Of a stretch of 5,308 bases of DNA, positions 1-5,054 are shown one piece after another. Position 1 is the stretch's first letter; each line of letters begins with the position of its first letter. The position numbers and the translations under genes are program-made. The stretch comes from Verrucomicrobiia bacterium (GTDB taxonomy: Bacteria > Verrucomicrobiota > Verrucomicrobiia > Limisphaerales > UBA11358), in contig JASHVW010000109.1 of NCBI GenBank assembly GCA_030044395.1, positions 1-5,308 on the forward strand, read 5' to 3'. The notes under the pieces were generated by a model that had not been told where the DNA came from, ran no database searches, and worked only from the letters and a program-made list of their open reading frames with translations.

Positions 1-327
1 AACCAGATGCTTCCGGTTTCGCTGAAGGACGCGACGATTCCGCATGAAGTTTTTTCCGAATACGGCGGGGCGAAGATTTTGCTCCGGCCCGCATCTCCCG
101 GCACGGGGATTATCGCAGGCAAAACGGTGCGCGCGGTTTTGGAATCCGCAGGCGTGCGGGATATTTTGAGCAAATCGCTCGGGTCAAAGAACGCGGCGAA
201 CGTTGTGAAGGCCACTTTGCAGGCGCTGTTGAGCCTCCGCACCCGCGAAGCAATTTACAGAGCCCGCGGCTTGGAGATTAAGAAGATTGAAATGCCGAAG
301 GCGCCAGAAGCGGCGTCGGCGGCTTGA
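1..327 (+). CDS. rpsE: 30S ribosomal protein S5, C-terminal part (5' end outside the window)
   Basis: S5 is a small-subunit protein near the mRNA entry channel and the decoding region, where it contributes to translational accuracy. The visible 108 codons are read in frame from base 1 and end at TGA 325-327. They contain the S5 C-terminal domain, with the family signatures LLRPASPGTGIIAG and AVLESAGVRDILSKSLGS followed by NAANVVKATLQAL. The N-terminal double-stranded-RNA-binding-like domain lies upstream of the window. The protein ends in a short Ala-rich tail (EAASAA) that is not part of the conserved fold. The next gene, rplO, starts 10 nt after the stop. The 30S protein genes that usually precede rpsE (rpsH, rplF, rplR) would be expected upstream. 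Identity is very secure; only the true start is unseen. Confidence 0.97.
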   Translation, partial: NQMLPVSLKDATIPHEVFSEYGGAKILLRPASPGTGIIAGKTVRAVLESAGVRDILSKSLGSKNAANVVKATLQALLSLRTREAIYRARGLEIKKIEMPKAPEAASAA

Positions 328-337
328 CCGGATATTT

Positions 338-811
338 ATGCGATTACACAACTTAAAACCTCGTCCCGGGGCGCGGCACCGCCGCAAGCGGCTTGGCCAG
401 GGTGAATCCAGCGGCCACGGAAAGACATCAGGGCGCGGCGGTAAAGGGCAGACCGCGCGTTCGGGCAGCAGTATCCGGATTGGATTCGAAGGTGGTCAGA
501 TGCCGCTGATTCGCCGCATTCCCAAACGGGGGTTCAACAACGAACGGTTTACTACGCGCTATATTGCCGTCAACGTTGGTGAATTGAACAAATTCGATGA
601 TGGCGCAAAGGTGGATGAAGTCGCGTTGCGCGCTGTTGGGCTGGCCAATGGGCGGGCTGAGGGAGTTAAAATCCTCGGTGAAGGCGAGCTTTCCAAAAAA
701 CTTGCCGTGAGCGCCAGTGCGTTCAGCGCGTCGGCCAGGGCGAAAATTGAAGCCAAAGGCGGCACGTGTGAAGTCATCGCGCGCAAGCCGGCCGAACCCC
801 CTAATGCTTAG
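338..811 (+). CDS. rplO: 50S ribosomal protein L15
   Basis: L15 is a late-assembling large-subunit protein whose extended N-terminus threads into 23S rRNA. The 157-residue product has the usual length. It opens with the basic, Gly-rich arm (MRLHNLKP, then KRLGQGESSGHGKTSGRG around residues 17-34) and continues with GFEGGQMPLIRRIPKRGF at about 49-66. Its globular C-terminus fits the L15 signature pattern: KILGEGELSKKL at 111-122, then the alanine-rich helix and KGG at 140-142. I chose ATG 338 because MRL is the conserved L15 N-terminus. The in-frame ATG at 287 lies inside rpsE and would add 17 residues absent from the family. No clear Shine-Dalgarno precedes 338, so initiation may be coupled to termination of rpsE 10 nt upstream. 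In many bacteria rpmD (L30) sits between rpsE and rplO; it is absent here. Confidence 0.97.
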   Translation: MRLHNLKPRPGARHRRKRLGQGESSGHGKTSGRGGKGQTARSGSSIRIGFEGGQMPLIRRIPKRGFNNERFTTRYIAVNVGELNKFDDGAKVDEVALRAVGLANGRAEGVKILGEGELSKKLAVSASAFSASARAKIEAKGGTCEVIARKPAEPPNA

Positions 812-823
812 GCGGAAAGCATC

Positions 824-2206
824 ATGTTCCGTAACATTTTCAACACGTTTGCGAACTGCTTCAAAATTCCGGAGCTGAAGTCGCGCATTCTGTTCACGTT
901 TGGCTTGCTCGCGATTGCGCGTCTCATGTCATTCATCGTCATTCCCGGGGTGGATGGCTCGAAGCTTTCGGCGTATTTTGCGGAGCATGAGCAAGGATTC
1001 GGCGGGTTGGTGGGCATGTATAATACATTTGCGGGTGGTGCATTTGGTAATTGCGGCATTGGCGCGCTGGGCATCATGCCTTACATCAGTGCGACGATTA
1101 TTTTGCAATTGATGTCGGCCGTCGTTCCGCGTCTGAGCAAATTGGCGCGCGAGGAAGGTGGGCGCGCCAAAATCATCCAATACGGCCGCTATCTTACGGT
1201 GCTGATTTGCCTTGGGCAGGGTGCTTATTTCGCGAGCAGCTATGCAAATCCGGCAAGGGTTTTTCCGGGTCTCCAAGGTCAATTGGTGCTGATTGACAAC
1301 ATTTATTTCTATTATTTCCTGGCAGTGCTGGTGATGACCACGGGGACAATGTTGCTGATGTGGCTGGGTGAGCAAATCTCCGAGCGCGGAGTGGGTAATG
1401 GCGTTTCGCTCATCATCACGATAGGCATCGTCGCCCGCATTCCGGTGGCGGCACAAGGATTTGATGATATGTTTTTTGTTTCTGGCCATCCGAATTCGTT
1501 GATGGGAACCGGACTGCTGCTTTTGATTCTCTCGGTAATCGTCATAGGCGGCGTGATTGCGGTGACGCAGGCGCAACGGAAAATTCCGGTGCAATATGCC
1601 AGCCGCATGGTTGGCCAGAAGATGTATCAAGGCGGAACGAACTACATGCCGTTGCGTGTGAATTATTCAGGCGTCATGCCGATTATTTTCGCATCATCCA
1701 TCCTGATGATTCCGCAGCCGATTTTCACCTATTTAACGGAACACACGCAGCAGCCGTTTATCAAAGACAAGGTCCAGTGGATGGCGATTCAAATGGGTTA
1801 CGGCTCTCCGGTCTATTTGGGCATTTATGCTTTGATGGTGATTTTTTTCTCCTATTTTTGGGTTGCCACACAATTCAACGAGATCCAAATCGCAGATGAT
1901 TTGAAAAAGAACGGCGGGTACATTCCCGGCGTGCGCCCCGGCCAGCAGACGAGCGAGTATTTGCACAAGGCAATGAGCCGTATCACGCTCGCCGGCGCGA
2001 TTTTTTTGGCCATTATCGCCACCATCCCGATGCTCTTGGGGCGGCAACTGCAAATTAACCAGAACGTCGCCAGTTTTCTCGGCGGCACCAGCATTTTGAT
2101 CACCGTCGGCGTGCTGCTGGACACCATGCGGCAGGTCGAATCGCATTTAATGATGCGCCATTACGATGGATTTCTCAAGAAAGGCCGTTTGCGCGGACGG
2201 TTTTGA
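824..2206 (+). CDS. secY: Protein translocase channel subunit SecY
   Basis: SecY is the pore-forming subunit of the SecYEG translocon in the cytoplasmic membrane. It exports unfolded proteins with SecA and inserts membrane proteins with the ribosome. The 460-residue product is slightly longer than E. coli SecY (443) and shows about ten hydrophobic segments: roughly 20-40, 76-97, 120-138, 158-180, 190-210, 228-247, 283-300, 328-350, 385-405 and 418-433. The re-entrant plug region follows GLVGMYNTFAGG (61-72), and GIGALGIMPYISA (78-90) leads into the second segment. The cytoplasmic loop with QRKIPVQYASRMVG (251-264) and the loop GYIPGVRPG (365-373) are typical. Arg371 in the second loop matches the conserved E. 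coli Arg357 needed for SecA-dependent activity. A weak purine-rich site (GGAAAG, 814-819) precedes ATG 824. map follows after 4 nt. No secE or secG is in the window. Confidence 0.98.
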   Translation: MFRNIFNTFANCFKIPELKSRILFTFGLLAIARLMSFIVIPGVDGSKLSAYFAEHEQGFGGLVGMYNTFAGGAFGNCGIGALGIMPYISATIILQLMSAVVPRLSKLAREEGGRAKIIQYGRYLTVLICLGQGAYFASSYANPARVFPGLQGQLVLIDNIYFYYFLAVLVMTTGTMLLMWLGEQISERGVGNGVSLIITIGIVARIPVAAQGFDDMFFVSGHPNSLMGTGLLLLILSVIVIGGVIAVTQAQRKIPVQYASRMVGQKMYQGGTNYMPLRVNYSGVMPIIFASSILMIPQPIFTYLTEHTQQPFIKDKVQWMAIQMGYGSPVYLGIYALMVIFFSYFWVATQFNEIQIADDLKKNGGYIPGVRPGQQTSEYLHKAMSRITLAGAIFLAIIATIPMLLGRQLQINQNVASFLGGTSILITVGVLLDTMRQVESHLMMRHYDGFLKKGRLRGRF

Positions 2207-2210
2207 TTTT

Positions 2211-2993
2211 GTGGCTGGAATCAAGATTAAGACTGCGGACGAGCTGAAATTGATGCGGTCGTCTTGCGCGGTGGCGGCGGTAGTATTGGAAGAAATCGGC
2301 GCATTTATCCGCCCGGGCCTGACGACGATGCAGGTGGATGAATTCGCGGCGGAGCAGATTAAACGGCACGGCGGCAAAAGCGCGTTTTTAGGTTACCGCA
2401 AATATCCGCGGCATGTCTGTCTTTCGGTCAACGAAGAAGTTGTCCATGGCCTGGGTGGCGGGCGGGAATTACATTTTGGCGACATCATCAGTGTGGATGT
2501 CGGAGTGAGTTACAGGGGATTTATTGGCGACAACGCGCGGACATTCGCGGTGGGCGGTTGCGGAGTGGCGGCGCAACGGCTGCTGGATGTCACCGAACAG
2601 GCTTTGTATCTGGGCATCGCGGCGGCCAGGCCGGAGAATCGGGTGACGGACATTTCGCGGGCGGTCCAGGATTTTGTGGAGGGCAATGGTTTCAGCGTCG
2701 TGCGCGAGTTTGTCGGCCACGGAGTTGGGCGCGTGATGCATGAAGAGCCGCAGGTGCCGAATTTTGTGGACCGGAAAATGAACGACCGGTTGCACACGGG
2801 CATGACCATTGCCATTGAGCCGATGGTAAACGCCGGCCAGCCCGGTGTAAAAATCCTAAAAGATGGCTGGACAGTGGTGACGCAAGATGGTTCATTATCG
2901 GCTCATTTTGAGCATACCGTCCTCGTCACGGACGGCGAACCGGAGATATTGACATGGCCGGCGGCGAAGCTTTCAAAGTTGAAGGTCGCGTGA
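2211..2993 (+). CDS. map: Methionine aminopeptidase, type I
   Basis: This dinuclear-metal peptidase (MetAP, M24 pita-bread fold) removes the initiator methionine from nascent proteins when the second residue is small. With the GTG start at 2211 the product has 260 residues, close to E. coli MetAP (264). Every catalytic position can be found: His79 (VVHG), Asp96 (SVDVGV), Asp107 (FIGDNART), His170 (GHGVGR), His177 (MHEEPQ), Glu203 (AIEPM) and Glu234 (HFEHT). There is no zinc-finger extension, so it is the short type Ia form. I prefer GTG 2211 because it gives MAGIKIKTADELKLM, aligning with family N-termini, and it lies 4 nt after the secY stop. ATG 2166 would add 15 unconserved residues and overlap secY by 41 nt. 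The last 13 codons overlap infA in another frame. Function is secure; the start is somewhat less so. Confidence 0.95.
   Translation: MAGIKIKTADELKLMRSSCAVAAVVLEEIGAFIRPGLTTMQVDEFAAEQIKRHGGKSAFLGYRKYPRHVCLSVNEEVVHGLGGGRELHFGDIISVDVGVSYRGFIGDNARTFAVGGCGVAAQRLLDVTEQALYLGIAAARPENRVTDISRAVQDFVEGNGFSVVREFVGHGVGRVMHEEPQVPNFVDRKMNDRLHTGMTIAIEPMVNAGQPGVKILKDGWTVVTQDGSLSAHFEHTVLVTDGEPEILTWPAAKLSKLKVA
2942..2945 (+). promoter_or_regulatory. Ribosome binding site of infA, inside map
   Basis: GGAG lies 8 nt before ATG 2954. It is one of the few clear Shine-Dalgarno matches in the window and supports starting infA within the 3' end of map. The motif sits in the map codons for the conserved Glu-Pro-Glu-Ile stretch. 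Confidence 0.7.
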
Positions 2994-3175
2994 TTGAGGT
3001 TTTGCCAAATGGCATCTATCGCGCGGAACTAGCCAACGGACATCGCTTGACGGCATTCGTGGCCGGAAGGGCCAGGGCAAATTTTGCCGGGCTAAAAGCC
3101 GGTGACGAAGTGAAATTGCAATTGACGCCTTACGATTTGAGCGTGGGGCGGATTTTAGTGGAAAAAAAAATATAA
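2954..3175 (+). CDS. infA: Translation initiation factor IF-1 (divergent)
   Basis: IF-1 is a small OB-fold (S1-type) protein that occupies the 30S A site during initiation and helps IF-2 and IF-3 select the initiator tRNA. The 73-residue product aligns without gaps to E. coli IF-1 (72 aa). It has VEGRVIEVLPNG (9-20), AELANGH (24-30), AGDEVKLQLTPYDLS (49-63) and GRI (65-67). The loop that in E. coli reads GKMRKNYIRI is here GRARANFAGL (38-47). It keeps Arg41 and Asn43 but lacks Met40, Lys42, Ile45 and Arg46. The N-terminus (MAGGEAF) is also atypical, and its 13 codons overlap the end of map by 40 nt. A good GGAG site 8 nt upstream supports ATG 2954. The gene ends in an A9 run, and rpmJ starts 1 nt after the stop. 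The family call is firm, and the map-infA-rpmJ-rpsM context is classic for this factor. Confidence 0.93.
   Translation: MAGGEAFKVEGRVIEVLPNGIYRAELANGHRLTAFVAGRARANFAGLKAGDEVKLQLTPYDLSVGRILVEKKI
3162..3170 (+). repeat. A9 homopolymer near the infA stop codon
   Basis: Nine consecutive A residues fall in the last sense codons of infA (GAA AAA AAA ATA TAA). Such runs are known sites of polymerase or ribosome slippage. Removing one A, or a +1 ribosomal shift, would bypass the infA TAA at 3173 and read in frame through Tyr-Asn into the rpmJ ATG at 3177. Whether slippage happens cannot be seen from sequence. The run may simply reflect Lys codons. Confidence 0.9.
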
Positions 3176-3176
3176 C

Positions 3177-3290
3177 ATGAAAGTTCGAGCATCAGTAAAG
3201 AAAATGTGCGAGCACTGCAAAGTGGTGCGCCGCCGGGGCGTTATCCGCGTGATCTGCTCGAACAAACGTCACAAACAACGGCAAGGTTAA
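3177..3290 (+). CDS. rpmJ: 50S ribosomal protein L36 (zinc-ribbon type)
   Basis: L36 is the smallest large-subunit protein and packs into 23S rRNA, stabilising its tertiary structure. The open frame is only 37 codons plus TAA, but it matches the family end to end: MKVRASVKKMCEHCK, then VRRRGVIRVIC and the terminal KRHKQRQG. The four zinc ligands of the C+ form are all present: Cys11, Cys14, Cys27 and His32. It starts 1 nt after the infA stop (TAACATG) and ends 5 nt before rpsM. There is no strong Shine-Dalgarno, only the purine-rich GGAAAA upstream, so re-initiation after infA is likely. In E. coli rpmJ lies between secY and rpsM; the map-infA-rpmJ-rpsM order here is that of Bacillus and many other phyla. 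Some genomes carry a second, zinc-free L36 elsewhere, which cannot be judged here. Confidence 0.97.
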   Translation: MKVRASVKKMCEHCKVVRRRGVIRVICSNKRHKQRQG

Positions 3291-3295
3291 GATAT

Positions 3296-3691
3296 ATGGC
3301 ACGTATCATTGGTGTTGAAGTTCCGCCGAACAAGCGCATTGACATCGCGCTCCGCTATATTTACGGCATCGGCCCCGTCAATTCGAAGGAAATTCTCGAG
3401 CGCGCGAACATTGATCCGGCAATCCGTGCCAAGGATCTGACGGAGCAGCAACTCGCACAAATAGTCCATGCCATTCAGGAGGGTAAATACATTATTGAAG
3501 GCGATCTGCGCCGCGAAATCGGCATGGATCTCAAGCGACTACAGGGAATCAAATGCTATCGCGGCATCCGGCACCTGCGCGGTTTGCCCGTGCGCGGCCA
3601 GCGGACCCAAACCAATGCCCGCACGCGTAAAGGCCCCCGCAAGACCGTGGGCGTGCAGCGCAATCCAAACGCCAAGACGGGCATTCACTAA
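3296..3691 (+). CDS. rpsM: 30S ribosomal protein S13
   Basis: S13 sits in the head of the 30S subunit, forms bridges to the 50S subunit (including with L5) and contacts the P-site tRNA through its basic C-terminal tail. The 131-residue product is of normal length. It has MARIIGVEVP at the start, the helix-two-turn-helix region (RIDIALRYIYGIG, about 14-26, to about 60), EGDLRREI (68-75) and the signature RGLPVRGQRTQTNART (95-110). It ends in a basic tail rich in Arg/Lys (RKGPRKTVG). I chose ATG 3296 because MARI is the conserved start. An in-frame ATG at 3206 would add 30 unconserved residues and lies inside rpmJ. AAGG at 3283-3286, within the end of rpmJ, is a plausible ribosome binding site 9 nt upstream. 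Confidence 0.98.
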   Translation: MARIIGVEVPPNKRIDIALRYIYGIGPVNSKEILERANIDPAIRAKDLTEQQLAQIVHAIQEGKYIIEGDLRREIGMDLKRLQGIKCYRGIRHLRGLPVRGQRTQTNARTRKGPRKTVGVQRNPNAKTGIH

Positions 3692-3717
3692 ATAAAATAA
3701 TTTGAGAATTGTAAAAT

Positions 3718-4323
3718 ATGGCTGACGAACAAAAAAAGAAACCGGCGAAAGAAGAAAAGCCGGAATCGCCTGAGAAAGCTGGAAAGGCCGAAAAGAAGGG
3801 CGTGGAGCAGAAGAAAAAAGAGAAAGCGCCGGCCGCCGGCACTGCTTCGGCTGGGACCGAAGGCGCCGCCGCAGCTCCGGGAGTCGCTCCTGCGGCCGGG
3901 GCCGCCCCAACCGCCGCGGAGCTTTTGGGCGAAGACGCGGCCGCCAAAAAAATCATCAAGGCCAAGCACGCGAAAAACATTGTCGCGGGCGTGGCAAACA
4001 TTTTGGCCACCTTCAACAACACGCTGGTCAGCATTACCGATATGCACGGGAATATCATCGGATGGTCGAGTGCCGGGCGCGTTGGATTCAAAGGCTCGCG
4101 TAAAAGCACCGCATACGCGGCGCAACAAGTGGCGCAGGACGCCGCGCGTCAGGCAATGGCCCACGGGATGAAAGAGGTTGAAATCCGGGTCAAAGGTCCC
4201 GGCTCAGGCCGTGAATCGGCGATTCGCGCGCTTCAGGCCATCGGCCTTGAGATTTCTTCGATCAAGGACGTCACGCCCGTTCCCCATAACGGTTGCCGTC
4301 CGCGCAAAAAGCGCCGTGTCTAA
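3718..4323 (+). CDS. rpsK: 30S ribosomal protein S11 with a long N-terminal extension
   Basis: S11 lies on the 30S platform next to the mRNA exit site and 16S rRNA helix 45. The product is 201 residues, while S11 is usually near 130. Residues about 82-201 are the normal core: AGVANILATFNNTLVSITD (90-108), AGRVGFKGSRKSTAYAAQ (119-136), VKGPGSGRES (158-167) and the invariant end DVTPVPHNGCRPRKKRRV. Residues 1-37 are dominated by Lys and Glu, and about 38-67 by Ala, Gly and Pro. ELLGEDAAAKKIIKAK then leads into the core. No in-frame ATG lies between 3718 and Met109, and GTG 3802 and TTG 3925 have no obvious ribosome binding site, so the extension is probably translated. The 26-nt upstream spacer is AT-rich with no strong Shine-Dalgarno. 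The extension is probably disordered. I recall similar ones in Verrucomicrobiota S11, but its role is unknown to me. Confidence 0.96.
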   Translation: MADEQKKKPAKEEKPESPEKAGKAEKKGVEQKKKEKAPAAGTASAGTEGAAAAPGVAPAAGAAPTAAELLGEDAAAKKIIKAKHAKNIVAGVANILATFNNTLVSITDMHGNIIGWSSAGRVGFKGSRKSTAYAAQQVAQDAARQAMAHGMKEVEIRVKGPGSGRESAIRALQAIGLEISSIKDVTPVPHNGCRPRKKRRV

Positions 4324-4327
4324 TTCA

Positions 4328-4343
4328 ATTTCAAATTTGAAAT
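4328..4343. repeat. Perfect 16-bp AT-rich palindrome between rpsK and rpsD
   Basis: ATTTCAAATTTGAAAT reads the same on both strands and begins 5 nt after the rpsK stop. It fills half of the 34-nt spacer, and the rpsD start is 14 nt downstream. A palindrome with no central loop is a poor RNA hairpin. An overlapping imperfect option pairs TTCAA (4324-4328) with TTGAA (4337-4341) around an 8-nt loop. It could be a protein site, a weak RNA structure or chance in an AT-rich spacer. There is no G+C-rich stem plus U-tract, so it is not an intrinsic terminator. Confidence 0.6.
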
Positions 4344-4357
4344 CTCATATTTAATTT

Positions 4358-4966
4358 ATGGCTCGTTATACAGGTCCTCGCGTTCGCATCAGCCGCCGAT
4401 TTGGCACGCCGATTTTTGGCCCGACGAAATATCTTGAGCGCCGCAGCTACGGCCCTGGTGTTCACGGTCCGAAGTCGCGCCGCAAGCACACCGACTTCGG
4501 CCTGGGCCTGATTGAAAAACAAAAGCTCAAGTATTATTATGGTTTGCTGGAGCGGCAATTTCGCGGTGTTTACGAGAAGGCGTTGAAACGCCGCGGCGTT
4601 ACCGGCGAGCAAATGCTGCAAATTTTGGAGACGCGTCTCGATAATGTGGTTTATCACCTCGGTTTTGCGAATACGCGCGCAGCGGCGCGCCAGATGGTGG
4701 CGCATGGCCACGTGTTGGTGAACGGCCGCAAAGTCAACATTCCCTCGTTTGCGTTGAAGGTGAACAACGTGGTGGAAGTAAAACATAACAACGTATCTCG
4801 CCAACTCGCGACCAAAAATATGGAAATGGCCACGAGCCGTTCGGTGCCGGACTGGATGCTCCTGAACAAGGAAGAATTCAAGGGCACGGTGATGCGCATT
4901 CCCACTCGCGACGAAATCCAGCCCATTGCCAACGAACAAGCGGTGGTCGAATTTTATTCCCGCTAA
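4358..4966 (+). CDS. rpsD: 30S ribosomal protein S4 (zinc-free form)
   Basis: S4 is a primary 16S rRNA binding protein that nucleates assembly of the 30S body and lines the mRNA entry site, affecting accuracy. In E. coli it also represses the alpha operon. The 202-residue product is near the E. coli length (206). It starts MARYTGPRVRISRRFG and has YGPGVHGPKSRRK (31-43) and LKYYYGLLERQFRGVYEKA (57-75). The S4 RNA-binding domain covers about 92-155 (TRLDNVVYHLGFANTRAAAR, then GHVLVNGRKVNIPS). The C-terminal end is IPTRDEIQPIANEQAVVEFYSR. There is no cysteine anywhere, so this is the C- form without a zinc site. The ATG lies in an AT-rich leader with no recognisable Shine-Dalgarno, so initiation may rely on the unstructured leader and S1 or on coupling to rpsK. 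The rpsM-rpsK-rpsD-rpoA order matches the proteobacterial alpha operon. Confidence 0.98.
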   Translation: MARYTGPRVRISRRFGTPIFGPTKYLERRSYGPGVHGPKSRRKHTDFGLGLIEKQKLKYYYGLLERQFRGVYEKALKRRGVTGEQMLQILETRLDNVVYHLGFANTRAAARQMVAHGHVLVNGRKVNIPSFALKVNNVVEVKHNNVSRQLATKNMEMATSRSVPDWMLLNKEEFKGTVMRIPTRDEIQPIANEQAVVEFYSR

Positions 4967-5054
4967 CAGCCAACAATAACAATTATACGGGCGTTTTTGA
5001 TTGCGGGGATAAATTGAGTCGAAAGCGCCAGATTAAAATTGTGAAAGGAAAAAT
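4967..5054 (+). other. 88-nt spacer between rpsD and rpoA, longest non-coding stretch
   Basis: This AT-rich interval is the only gap above 40 nt in the window. It has no open frame of note and no stem plus U-tract, so no intrinsic terminator. TAAAAT (5034-5039) resembles a -10 box, but the nearest -35-like TTGAGT (5014-5019) is only 14 nt away, too close for a standard sigma-70 promoter. The interval could be a leader that sets rpoA translation or a transcript-processing site. I cannot assign a function. Confidence 0.6.
5044..5049 (+). promoter_or_regulatory. Ribosome binding site of rpoA
   Basis: AAAGGA lies 5 nt before ATG 5055. It is a clear Shine-Dalgarno-like match by the standards of this window, and it fixes the start at the MPVRLGRF N-terminus. 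Confidence 0.65.

Noticed and set aside
287..337. Upstream ATG giving a 174-residue L15
   Set aside because: The added 17 residues lie inside rpsE and are not part of L15; the conserved N-terminus MRL begins at 338.
929..1630. A 233-residue open frame on the minus strand within secY
   Set aside because: It lies fully opposite a well-conserved gene, is rich in His/Arg/Gln as expected for an antisense shadow, and has no recognisable domain.
2166..2210. ATG 2166 as the map start
   Set aside because: It would overlap secY by 41 nt and add an unconserved 15-residue leader; GTG 2211 matches the family N-terminus. It is not excluded experimentally.
3206..3295. Upstream ATG giving a 161-residue S13
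   Set aside because: The extra 30 residues are the shifted reading of rpmJ, and S13 begins at MARI (3296).
3868..3905. G+C-rich inverted repeats (GCCGCA/TGCGGC and GCGGCC/GGCCGC) in rpsK
   Set aside because: They fall in Ala/Gly/Pro codons, where GCC, GCG and GGC repeats pair by composition; there is no U-tract or position suggesting a terminator.
3549..4164. Long minus-strand open frames opposite the rpsM end and the rpsK extension
   Set aside because: They mirror the low-complexity Lys/Ala codons of rpsK (giving Phe/Leu/Ser and Gly/Ala runs) and match no family.
5014..5039. Possible promoter TTGAGT ... TAAAAT before rpoA
   Set aside because: The 14-nt spacing is too short for a normal sigma-70 promoter, and such matches are common in AT-rich spacers.
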